A DNA stretch of 64,000 bases. Source: Legionella_C sp048541585 (lineage in GTDB: Bacteria > Pseudomonadota > Gammaproteobacteria > Legionellales > Legionellaceae). How positions within the stretch are numbered: position 1 is the stretch's first letter; the number at the start of each line of letters is the position of its first letter. Under the pieces are notes generated by a model. That model was not told the DNA's origin and searched no databases. It saw only the letters and a program-made list of their open reading frames with translations. The position numbers and the translations under genes were made by a program. The DNA lies in assembly GCF_048541585.1 (NCBI RefSeq), contig NZ_CP183303.1, positions 186,001-250,000 of the forward strand. The letters are read 5' to 3'. Shown one piece after another: positions 54,410 to 62,382 of this stretch.

Positions 54410-54591
54410 TTTATATAGCTGCTAATTAATAAAAATAATCATCAATAAGAAAAATAAGGCTATATAATTCGATAACAATAAAACAAGGATGTTCCTCCTT
54501 TTTATTATCCAACACATAGTAAATATTTTATAACTTGTGTGCTTAATGTAAGCTTGTTATCATTAACTTATGCTGTACCCTAATTTATTCA

Positions 54592-55365
54592 ATGGCCTTA
54601 AAAATTGATTTAAATCATTCAATATTTTTATTAAAAAATAAAGTTTCTGAAGTAAGTAATCATTTCCTAAGTACCTTTGGGTTTAACTATTTTCAATATT
54701 TACGATGTTTTGCTGATGGATCTATTAATTGCTTAAGCAATGAAACTGGATTATTCGAATATTTGCAGCAAATTGAAAATAAGCCGGTTGTTTTTTCGTC
54801 GTTTACCGAGCAGCATGAGCAAATTCAGTCTTATTGGTTTTTTTGGGATGAAGAATTACCTTCTATCCCTGTGCAAATTGCACGAGAAAAGTATAATTTG
54901 CATAACGGTCTTACTTTAGTTAGACGCAACAAAAACTATTACGATATGATTGCTGTGGCCCTTCCGTATGAGCATCCAAATCCGGGAGCATTTTATCTTA
55001 ATAAATTTAAGGCTATTGATCAGTTTATTTTTGATTTTGAATTACAAAATAAAGATTTAATCCACCTTTTAAATAAAGATGCTATACAGTTGCCTGAAGC
55101 TTATCGAGATACAAATTATAAAACTATCTGTTTGACACACGGTAGAATACAGGTTAAAGGAAAAAATAAACTGACCTATATTACAGTTCAAGAGTTAGCC
55201 TGCCTCAGATTACTGCTGCAAGGAGCGACCTACAAACAAATCGCAAAATGCCTTGAGCTCTCACCGCGAACTGTTGAAACCTACTTACTACGAATTAAAC
55301 AACGCACAGAGTTTTCTGCCTGGGTTGAAATAGAGCGTATGCTGTACTTATGTTCTGCTTTATAA
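54592..55365 (+). CDS. LuxR-type transcriptional regulator
   Basis: A 257-residue regulator with a C-terminal LuxR helix-turn-helix (YITVQELACLRLLLQGATYKQIAKCLEL then SPRTVETYLLRIKQR). The N-terminal domain shares size and a loose FxYFxYxRxxxDG pattern with other Legionella LuxR-like proteins. Together with the divergent regulator at 51269-52063 it flanks the two-Rossmann orphan. Confidence 0.9.
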   Translation: MALKIDLNHSIFLLKNKVSEVSNHFLSTFGFNYFQYLRCFADGSINCLSNETGLFEYLQQIENKPVVFSSFTEQHEQIQSYWFFWDEELPSIPVQIAREKYNLHNGLTLVRRNKNYYDMIAVALPYEHPNPGAFYLNKFKAIDQFIFDFELQNKDLIHLLNKDAIQLPEAYRDTNYKTICLTHGRIQVKGKNKLTYITVQELACLRLLLQGATYKQIAKCLELSPRTVETYLLRIKQRTEFSAWVEIERMLYLCSAL

Positions 55366-55576
55366 AATCTAATCTTAGCTGCTTATAATTACTGTTTAGT
55401 GTTATGTATCACTATTTTTAAAACCAAAGCTAAATAAAGTGAGTATGCTCGCTTCCGAATTATATAATATAAAATTTAGTAGAAGGTATGATATTTTGTC
55501 CGTATTTATAAGGGACAGACAGTTAATTTGCTACTCATTATACTTTGCCAGCAATAAGTAATTCTGGAGAAAACTG

Positions 55577-55999
55577 ATGAAGATTCCACGAAATAAACCA
55601 GCAAAAAATCTGTTTGAACAATTTTGTGCAGGATATGAAAAACGAGACCTACCTTCTACCCTTAGCCTGTTTACTAAAAATGCTAATGTGTGGGGTTCAG
55701 GAATTGATGAGTATCGTGTAGGGTTAAAGGAAATTGAAGAGCAGTTACAAAGAGACTGGAGCCAATCAGACGAGTCAAGAATAGAAATAGTACGCTTTAT
55801 TGTTTCACCTGACGATGCTTTATGGGCAGCAGCAATTTGTAATGCCCATCTTAAAATTGCAGGTCAAGATTATGTCTTTGATCATTTGCGTGGCACAATA
55901 ATCATAGAGCAAGACGAGGGTAATTGGAAGATAGCGCATATGCATGCTTCTTTTCCTGATTATAGAAATGCTGAAAATAATTCCTTTCCAGTTAATTAA
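55577..55999 (+). CDS. SnoaL/NTF2-like protein
   Basis: A 140-residue protein with the NTF2-like cone fold pattern. A helix with FCAGYEKRDLPSTLSLFTKNANVWGSG is followed by EIEEQLQRDW and strands ending with GNWKIAHMHASFP, as in SnoaL_3 / DUF4440 proteins. Members bind or transform small hydrophobic ligands. Substrate unknown. CTGGAGAAA precedes the ATG. Confidence 0.82.
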   Translation: MKIPRNKPAKNLFEQFCAGYEKRDLPSTLSLFTKNANVWGSGIDEYRVGLKEIEEQLQRDWSQSDESRIEIVRFIVSPDDALWAAAICNAHLKIAGQDYVFDHLRGTIIIEQDEGNWKIAHMHASFPDYRNAENNSFPVN

Positions 56000-56114
56000 A
56001 GAAATAGGTATCAAGTTTGCGTAAAGCTTGATACTAAACTTAAGTTTTATCTATCTTTTACTCATGTATTTGCGTAAACTGATGGTTTAAGCTAAGTCAT
56101 TGCTATCTTTATTT

Positions 56115-56999
56115 ATGCAGAAATTAAATGATAAAAATTGCTGTTTTATTTTTGGCTTTGGTTATACTGCACAATATTTAACGAAAAAGTTACTTAACTT
56201 AAATTTTAAAGTTATTGGTACTACACGTGATAAATCTAAATATCCAGAATATATAAATTCAGGCTATCAACTGATTTCTTATGATGATGCTGAAGTAGCT
56301 CATTATTTAAAAGAGGCAACGCATATTTTAATCAGTGTGCCGCCTAAGTTAGGAATAGGCGATCCTGTATTTTCAAATTTCAATAAATTAATTCAAGCCA
56401 ATAGCCACCAACTTAAATGGCTAGGATACTTATCTTCTACGAGCGTTTACGGGGATTATCAAGGTGAATGGGTGGATGAAAGCTCTGCTTGCCTTGCCCA
56501 TGACATACAAGGTAAATTAAGACTTGATGCCGAGAAGACATGGATGTCATTTGCAATGCAGTATCAGTTACCGCTGCATGTTTTTAGATTAGCAGGCATT
56601 TATGGGCCACAAAGAAATGCGCTTACGCGTATTTTAGCTGGCAAAAAAGCTAGTATTTATAAAGACGAACAATTTTTTTCAAGAATTCACGTTTTTGATA
56701 TTGTTACTGTTTTACTGGCTTCTATGCAATGTCCTAAACCTTATTCTATTTATAATGTAGCTGACGATGAGCCAGCTGCTGCTCATATTGTAGATAGATA
56801 TGCTTGTGATTTACTTAAGAAACCTCATTTACCATTAATAAATTATGAAAAAGCAATACTTTCACCTATGGAAAAGCACTTCTATCTGAATAATCGTCGT
56901 GTTGATAACTCTAAAATTAAACAAGAATTAAAAATTAAACTTAAGTATCCCACTTATCGTGAGGGATTAGCTAATCTATTATCCACGACGAAAGATTGA
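56115..56999 (+). CDS. NAD(P)-dependent atypical SDR (epimerase-like, YeeZ type)
   Basis: A 294-residue protein with an N-terminal nucleotide-binding FIFGFGYTAQYL and later YLSSTSVYGDYQGEWVDE, the layout of atypical extended SDRs such as YeeZ. The usual YxxxK is not conserved (VYGDY only), so catalysis is uncertain. TTG 56100 also opens the frame; ATG 56115 is chosen, although no strong ribosome site precedes either. Confidence 0.78.
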   Translation: MQKLNDKNCCFIFGFGYTAQYLTKKLLNLNFKVIGTTRDKSKYPEYINSGYQLISYDDAEVAHYLKEATHILISVPPKLGIGDPVFSNFNKLIQANSHQLKWLGYLSSTSVYGDYQGEWVDESSACLAHDIQGKLRLDAEKTWMSFAMQYQLPLHVFRLAGIYGPQRNALTRILAGKKASIYKDEQFFSRIHVFDIVTVLLASMQCPKPYSIYNVADDEPAAAHIVDRYACDLLKKPHLPLINYEKAILSPMEKHFYLNNRRVDNSKIKQELKIKLKYPTYREGLANLLSTTKD

Positions 57000-57067
57000 T
57001 TAAAGCACGAGTTTGGGTAAGGTAAGTAAAAAATAGCTATAATTAAATAAAGCCTTGTGAGGAAACT

Positions 57068-57385
57068 ATGATGGAAAATCAAACTCGTGATGATTTAACC
57101 GCATATGTTAAATCTAAATCTAAATCAATTGCTTTAATTTATTCTCCTGTAGAATTACATGAGTATATTGTAGAAATCCTTAGTAAAAATAACGATTCAT
57201 TTATCCATAAAGGAAAAAAAATTCGTCATTTTCATTCTCTTAAAGAGGCAATGATGCAGGCTACAGAATACGGTGCAGAAGAACTCTATCTTTGTGCAGA
57301 TAATACTTATGATGAATGTGGAGCCATCACAGCTATACAAACCTTTGATTACATTCCACTTCATAGCCCAAAACAAGCAAACTAA
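57068..57385 (+). CDS. Small conserved protein, DUF6482-like
   Basis: A 105-residue protein. The segment IRHFHSLKEAM and the final TYDECGAI resemble the SLxxAR ... YDEMCG end of DUF6482 proteins of pseudomonads and relatives, so this is a tentative family match. No function is known. GTGAGGAAA precedes the ATG; it is 68 bases downstream of the SDR gene and may share its transcript. Confidence 0.65.
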   Translation: MMENQTRDDLTAYVKSKSKSIALIYSPVELHEYIVEILSKNNDSFIHKGKKIRHFHSLKEAMMQATEYGAEELYLCADNTYDECGAITAIQTFDYIPLHSPKQAN

Positions 57386-57387
57386 AA

Positions 57388-58686
57388 CTAAGTTGAAATT
57401 GATTTAGGATTTAAAATCGTCATTTCGCTAACTTGCTTACAAAACGTCTCTCTTATAAGAAGTAAACTTAATAGCAAACCAAATAAAATGAAAATAATCA
57501 TAATTGAGAAATTAGCTTGATAATTACCTAATAACGAATAATCATTTATTTTGCTTTCTAGAAGAATACCAATCAAGGGCGCGCTAAGCGCACCAAAAAA
57601 CATGATCATGGTATTGTTAAAAGCAAGTCCTAGGGTTAAATAACTAGCCTGACAGTATTCACTAATAATGGCAAAACCAATGCTTTGCCCACTTGCGCCT
57701 ATCCCAAGTAGTAAAAAAGCACTTAGCATTAAAAAGGAACTAAGCGGCAAATAAATAATAGCTGTTAAACTGATTAGCACTAAAGTCACGCTAAAAATCA
57801 TAATCGGTTTTCTTTGGTTAAGTTTATCTGAAAGATAGCCTAATATCGGGCACCCTATAGCATAACCTAACCAAGAAACTGTAATAAAATAAGCTGAAAA
57901 ATTAGCAGAAAAGCCTTTGGTAAATAGAAATCTAAGGCCTTCGTTTTCAGATAAATATTCAAGGGAAAAATAAACGCTAGAAGAATAAAATCCTATCCAC
58001 CAAATTTGTTTTTGTGATAGAAGTTCACGTAAATTGGTAAAAAGAGAAGTCGATTTTGTAAGTATATAACGGCCATCAATGGGAGTACGATTTTTAGCAA
58101 CAAAAATAAGAATCAATATTGCCAGTAAAACGCCAATAAGTGCCAGTGAAAAAAATAATACGCGCCACTCTGCAGCACCTGTAGTTACTAAGGTGCTTAA
58201 GGGGCCGGCTGCAAGCATTGGCCCAAGTGTACCTACAAATTGAGATAAGCCAATAAAGAAAGCGATATTTTTTCTAGGTAACCAGTCATAGACGGCTAAT
58301 AATAAGCAAACAAAACCAAATGAAGAACCAATGCCCATTAAGGCCCTAAAAAATATGGCCACTTCATAACTAGAACTTACTGAGAAACCAAAATTAGCAA
58401 TTGCACAAAGGCCTGCAGCGAATAAAAGAGTATGCTTTAACCCATACCGGCTAGCAATGATACCTACCGGAAATTGCATCAAACTATAAGTGACTTGGTA
58501 CGTTGTCGAGCTAATTATTGCAAACTGTACTGCAGATAGGTTTAGGTCTTGCATAATGGATACTTGAAGCGTGCCTAAGACAGTACGTAGGAAAAATTCA
58601 TATAAAAAAAAGAAGGCGCAAATTAACCAAATAACAATACCTCGAATAGATAAATGATTAGCTACGTTTGCGTAATTATCTTTCAA
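57388..58686 (-). CDS. MFS transporter
   Basis: A 432-residue inner-membrane carrier with 12 predicted helices. The MFS motif between helices 2 and 3 reads GIIASRYGLKHTLL, and the symmetric one in the second half GYLSDKLNQRKPIM. The N-terminus LYEFFLRTVLG and RALMGIGSSFGFV are typical of metabolite/nutrient carriers. Substrate unknown. It ends 2 bases from the convergent small gene and is separated by 372 bases from the peptide operon, so it is probably not part of it. Confidence 0.88.
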   Translation of the reverse strand: MKDNYANVANHLSIRGIVIWLICAFFFLYEFFLRTVLGTLQVSIMQDLNLSAVQFAIISSTTYQVTYSLMQFPVGIIASRYGLKHTLLFAAGLCAIANFGFSVSSSYEVAIFFRALMGIGSSFGFVCLLLAVYDWLPRKNIAFFIGLSQFVGTLGPMLAAGPLSTLVTTGAAEWRVLFFSLALIGVLLAILILIFVAKNRTPIDGRYILTKSTSLFTNLRELLSQKQIWWIGFYSSSVYFSLEYLSENEGLRFLFTKGFSANFSAYFITVSWLGYAIGCPILGYLSDKLNQRKPIMIFSVTLVLISLTAIIYLPLSSFLMLSAFLLLGIGASGQSIGFAIISEYCQASYLTLGLAFNNTMIMFFGALSAPLIGILLESKINDYSLLGNYQANFSIMIIFILFGLLLSLLLIRETFCKQVSEMTILNPKSIST

Positions 58687-59058
58687 TTTTTCTGTGCCTT
58701 TAGTGCAGTTTTCACTTGATTATTATAGAGCAATGAAACAACTTTGCTTTTGAAAGTAGAAAATCTATTCATTTACCATGAATGACTTTAGTAATCATTT
58801 AAAGAGGTAAGATTAAATTAGTAGTTTCTCTAGGGTTTTATTAAGGTGTCACCTATTATTAAATAAGTGTTTTTTATCACACTTCTTGTAATTATGCTTA
58901 AAATCTAAAACTTAATTTTAACAAATTTAACAAAGCAGAGCAAATTTGCAGCCTGATGATTAATTTTTTGCTTGTTGGCTTGTTAAAACATTAATTAGGA
59001 TGTTTTTAAATTCAGAAAAAATTGGCCTAATAATCAAATATTCTTATTTTATAGTGAC
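58687..59058. other. 372-base intergenic region after the peptide operon
   Basis: AT-rich. No convincing ORF, hairpin or repeat was found. It contains the 3' end of the upstream operon's transcript and the promoter of the next MFS gene. Confidence 0.45.
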
Positions 59059-60255
59059 TTAAATTAAATATTCTCTATTAAAAATTAAAATTAAGAATAA
59101 TAATAAACTATACATAGCGCTTGTGAGTAAAGCGCAGATAAAAAAAGTATCAGGTAATAAAGCAATAAATATCATAAATAAGCAAATAATAGTAATTTTC
59201 AATATACTTAAAAGCGAGGTTGCATCGATAATAAAAGAAGTAAAATTTATAAAACCGCAAGCAACAAAATTAGGATATAAAATACCTAATCCTAATGCAG
59301 AAATAGTCATGGGAATAATAAAAGCCGTAACAGAAGTTGTTGCAAAGTAGCTTGCAGCAAAGAAGGATGCTATACCAAAAAAGCTAATAATTAGACCAAC
59401 ATAAATTAAATGTTTTGGTAAATATCGGTTAAGTAGCATGCTATTACAAAGAGATCCTAAACTAAATAATAAACTAACTAAAGACGCAATCCATCCATAA
59501 ATCCTAGTAGAAATACCTAGGTGCATCTGTAAAATAAATGAACTCATAATTAAATAACATACAATAATATTTACACAGATAATGGCATATATTACATGGG
59601 TAATGTATTGCTTATTTGCTAATAGACTTCTTACTTTTGTTATTGAAAACCCTTTTTTTGCTGATGAGGCAAAAATAATATTTGGTAAGAGAAAGTAGCT
59701 TAAAATCAATAATAAAAAAGCTAATATAAATAAAAAGATAAAATTACTTTGCCAATCATAAAATTCTTGTAAATAGCCGCCTAATAAAGGTGCTAAGATA
59801 TTAGCAGTTGTTAGAAAAAATACCGCATAAGACACATAAATTCCTAACTTAGCTGGGGAAAACATAAGATAAATAAGTGCAATAATAATAGCCATTGAGC
59901 CAAGTCCTGCTCCTAGTCCTTGTATAAATCGAAAAAACAAAAAATAGGTAATTTGATCAGAATAAATAATTGCCAAAGTAGCCAATAAAAATATAGTATT
60001 ACATAGAATAAAAATGGTGCGATAATTTATTAACTTTCTTAAAAAGCCATAACAGAAAATAGCTAAGCCAAACCCTAACATAAAATAAAAATAACTAAAT
60101 TGAATAGTATCATTTATTGTTTTAAAAGCTTTTACCATTGCGGGCATAGAGGGAATATAGATATCCATAGCAAATTGCGCAATTAAGCCATTTACAATAG
60201 CAAATGTTATGATCTTTTGTTGGGTTGCTATAGTAGACATGCGCATTGGTCTCAT
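59059..60255 (-). CDS. MFS efflux transporter, Bcr/CflA type; candidate exporter of the peptide operon
   Basis: A 398-residue protein with 12 hydrophobic segments. The first helix carries MDIYIPSMPAMVKAF, the Bcr/CflA drug-exporter signature (usually DMYLPALP), and helices 4-5 carry FRFIQGLGAGLG. It starts 11 bases after the methyltransferase stop and has no good ribosome site of its own, which suggests translational coupling. As the last gene of the operon it is the natural candidate to export a modified product. ATGs at 60246 and 60240 are alternative starts. Confidence 0.85.
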   Translation of the reverse strand: MRPMRMSTIATQQKIITFAIVNGLIAQFAMDIYIPSMPAMVKAFKTINDTIQFSYFYFMLGFGLAIFCYGFLRKLINYRTIFILCNTIFLLATLAIIYSDQITYFLFFRFIQGLGAGLGSMAIIIALIYLMFSPAKLGIYVSYAVFFLTTANILAPLLGGYLQEFYDWQSNFIFLFILAFLLLILSYFLLPNIIFASSAKKGFSITKVRSLLANKQYITHVIYAIICVNIIVCYLIMSSFILQMHLGISTRIYGWIASLVSLLFSLGSLCNSMLLNRYLPKHLIYVGLIISFFGIASFFAASYFATTSVTAFIIPMTISALGLGILYPNFVACGFINFTSFIIDATSLLSILKITIICLFMIFIALLPDTFFICALLTSAMYSLLLFLILIFNREYLI

Positions 60256-60266
60256 AATTAAGGAAG

Positions 60267-60959
60267 CTATTTTCTAATAATAACAATGACTTGCCCAGGC
60301 TCACTAATAAAACTATCTTGGTTTTTGTGTTTAATCTGTTTTAATTCCCATAGTAGATAATGATTATCATGTAATTGGTCTATATATTGCTGTTGGACTT
60401 TAAAAAAGGCGTTTAAATCTAATTCTTTAAGAAAGAGTTCATAGTATATTTCTATGTCACTTATGTCTTGAGTAATGGCATTAATAATTTCTCCCGCACT
60501 AAGGCCCTCGCGATGAAAGTAACCTAAGCTTTGATGAAGTTTTTTACACCAAGCACTTAGCTCAGCGCTAAGCTGTTGTGAGTAGATGGTTTTGTCATAC
60601 CATGGATCAACAACAATAACTCCATATTGAGCAACTCGTAGGGCTTCTGATAAGGCATCTTCTGGATTAGGAATATGATGTAGAGAGTTTGCGATTAAAA
60701 CCCAACTAAATTTATTATCAGGATAAGGTAGGTGTCTGGCATCACCTACTTCCACATCAATCGCTAACTGACGCAGTTTCTCTATATAAGGATTGTAAAT
60801 ATCAATACCAAACACTTTCATATTATGCTTGTTTTTTAAATAAATTAACTTTCTACCATCGCCACAACCGACTTCTAATAAAGTATGTGCTTTTGGTTTT
60901 AAAGCTATTATTCGTTCAATAAGCTTTTTTTCAAGTTGAGATAATTTGGGGTAAGGCAT
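60267..60959 (-). CDS. Class I SAM-dependent methyltransferase
   Basis: A 230-residue enzyme of the Methyltransf_11 type. Motif I is LLEVGCGDGRKL, motif II VFGIDIYN, then VGDARHLPY and ANSLHHIPNPEDAL. An upstream ATG at 60998 exists, but ATG 60959 (MPYPKLSQ) has GGAGAG close upstream. Its start overlaps the preceding HExxH gene by 29 bases. Its target could be the peptide encoded at the head of the operon, but this is inference. Confidence 0.85.
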   Translation of the reverse strand: MPYPKLSQLEKKLIERIIALKPKAHTLLEVGCGDGRKLIYLKNKHNMKVFGIDIYNPYIEKLRQLAIDVEVGDARHLPYPDNKFSWVLIANSLHHIPNPEDALSEALRVAQYGVIVVDPWYDKTIYSQQLSAELSAWCKKLHQSLGYFHREGLSAGEIINAITQDISDIEIYYELFLKELDLNAFFKVQQQYIDQLHDNHYLLWELKQIKHKNQDSFISEPGQVIVIIRK

Positions 60960-61992
60960 CTTGGCTCTCCAAATTAAGTGAGCGTAAAAATTCCACACCG
61001 AAATCAGTTAACTTAGCATGTTTTAATAAAATTTCTTCACCTTGCTTAAATTTTACTTGGTAGGCTGCTAAACGTTCCTGATAATTATAAGGTAAATCGC
61101 GGATAGCTATATTAAAATTCCTGCTTTTGACATGATTTTCAGCCCCAATTAAATAGGAGGCGGCTAACTTATACATAATAATTAATCTAAAAAAAACAAA
61201 ATGAGCATGAAAAATTCCCTTTAATGGTCGTAATACATTTCTGGCAGGTGAATGATATAAGTCAGTAGAATTTAAAATGATTGGATCTAAGGTCATAAGT
61301 AAATTTAAAAATACATGGGATGTTTCATGTACTAGGCTGTCAAAGAAATATAAAAATTGTTGCTCTGCTGATTCAAATACCTTATAGCGCATAATAATCA
61401 TGCCAAAGTATCTTAAGCTTGTTGCTGCTGTGGCAAAAAACGTACCTTTTGAAAGATGTAATAGTAAAAGTATTTCATGCATCTCATCATATAAATTTCT
61501 ATTAACTTTTTTAATAATAATTAATACTTTATCAATATATTTTCTAGCTAAATCATATTCGATAGGGGAAAGAGGCTTAAACGTTTCAATCCGTTGTGCA
61601 GTAGCTTTAATATAATTCTTTTGAAATTTAATAATAGGGTTAAGAGAATTACAGCCTATTAAAAGAGGTGTTGTATAAAAGTTATTAATATCGATTTTCA
61701 TTAAAAGTCGACATAATTTAAAAACCTGATCTTTATTTTGCTCCTGCATAGCTTCTAATAGTGAATAATAATAAAAATAAAGCAAAGAGGAAAAAATTTT
61801 TTTATTATCTAATTTTGTGAATTTTTCGCTTAGATTGAAATTAATTTTAAGCCCTTTTTCTGCTGCCTGAATAAGCTCAAGGAAACTCACCTTAGTTCGT
61901 TTTCTAAGAGAAAAATGCATAGCCTTTACAGGTTTTTTACCCATAAAAGGCTGCATTGGAAGCAGATATAATAACTTTTGTGAAACAGTCAT
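60931..61992 (-). CDS. HExxH-type peptide beta-hydroxylase-like protein
   Basis: A 353-residue protein. The centre has LVHETSHVFLNLL (HExxH) and about 30 residues later YHSPARNVLRPLKGIFHAHF. That is HExxH ... SPxR ... RPLxGxxH, the layout I recall for the HEXXH domain (TIGR04267-like) found with RiPP precursors, where iron and 2-oxoglutarate hydroxylate Asp or other side chains. It is not a standard zinc protease, as no matching third-ligand motif is seen. AAGGAAA lies 6 bases before ATG 61992. It follows the 49-codon peptide gene by 59 bases. Confidence 0.7.
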   Translation of the reverse strand: MTVSQKLLYLLPMQPFMGKKPVKAMHFSLRKRTKVSFLELIQAAEKGLKINFNLSEKFTKLDNKKIFSSLLYFYYYSLLEAMQEQNKDQVFKLCRLLMKIDINNFYTTPLLIGCNSLNPIIKFQKNYIKATAQRIETFKPLSPIEYDLARKYIDKVLIIIKKVNRNLYDEMHEILLLLHLSKGTFFATAATSLRYFGMIIMRYKVFESAEQQFLYFFDSLVHETSHVFLNLLMTLDPIILNSTDLYHSPARNVLRPLKGIFHAHFVFFRLIIMYKLAASYLIGAENHVKSRNFNIAIRDLPYNYQERLAAYQVKFKQGEEILLKHAKLTDFGVEFLRSLNLESQDALPQIIST

Positions 61993-62051
61993 ACATTTTC
62001 CTTAAAAATATACAACTGTAACTAAGCGCAACTAGAAAATAATATCACTTA

Positions 62052-62201
62052 TTAGGCAGGCGCTTGTACTGTGGGTAACTTATCTGCACCATCTTTAATA
62101 GTATTAGAAGGAACATTAAACGCATGTCGTTTATGTTCGTTAACTAAACGATTAATATTCTTTTTGGATTTTCGAGGCATTTGCTGAGTTCTGTTATTCA
62201 T
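62052..62201 (-). CDS. 49-residue peptide, candidate RiPP precursor
   Basis: ATG at 62201-62199 with AGGA 8 bases upstream, and TAA at 62054-62052. The product is 49 residues: a basic N-terminal part (MNNRTQQMPRKSKKNINRL), a middle EHKRHAFNVPSN, and the C-terminal TIKDGADKLPTVQAPA. A basic leader-like half plus a short tail with two Asp (37 and 40) followed by Pro/Val/Ala is what one expects of a modified peptide. It has no cysteine and no signal peptide. It is the first gene of the HExxH - methyltransferase - MFS operon. Confidence 0.72.
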   Translation of the reverse strand: MNNRTQQMPRKSKKNINRLVNEHKRHAFNVPSNTIKDGADKLPTVQAPA

Positions 62202-62295
62202 AATAAAATTCCTAATGAATAATTTAAAAAAATAAGCTGAAATTAATCGGCTTATTTAAAAGTATAGACTAGGATTTATTAAAAGTGGGTAAGTG

Positions 62296-62339
62296 CTTAC
62301 ATCTAGAGTTGGGATTAATCCTACAAAGCTAGATGTAAG
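62296..62339 (-). terminator. Hairpin between the Sdb-like gene and the peptide operon
   Basis: CTTACATCTAG (62296-62306) pairs perfectly with CTAGATGTAAG (62329-62339); a small GGATTAATCC palindrome lies in the loop. It is downstream of the Sdb-like stop and upstream of the peptide ATG, so it probably insulates the peptide operon from the gene before it. Confidence 0.6.
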
Positions 62340-62382
62340 TTTAAAGTTAGATTAACGCTAGAATAAGTATCTTACCAAATCC

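Larger units (their letters stand above)
54073..54591. other. 519-base intergenic region with hairpins and short repeats
   Basis: It contains a 10-bp stem at 54099-54108/54117-54126, a 22-base perfect palindrome at 54388-54409, and two copies of AATAAAACAAGGA about 110 bases apart. Otherwise it is A-rich without a convincing ORF. It could be a terminator followed by a long regulatory leader for the downstream LuxR gene, or hold a small RNA. Confidence 0.5.

Noticed and set aside
58682..58771. 29-codon minus-strand frame considered as a second precursor peptide
   Set aside because: No ribosome site, wrong position after the operon, no similarity to the 62052-62201 peptide.
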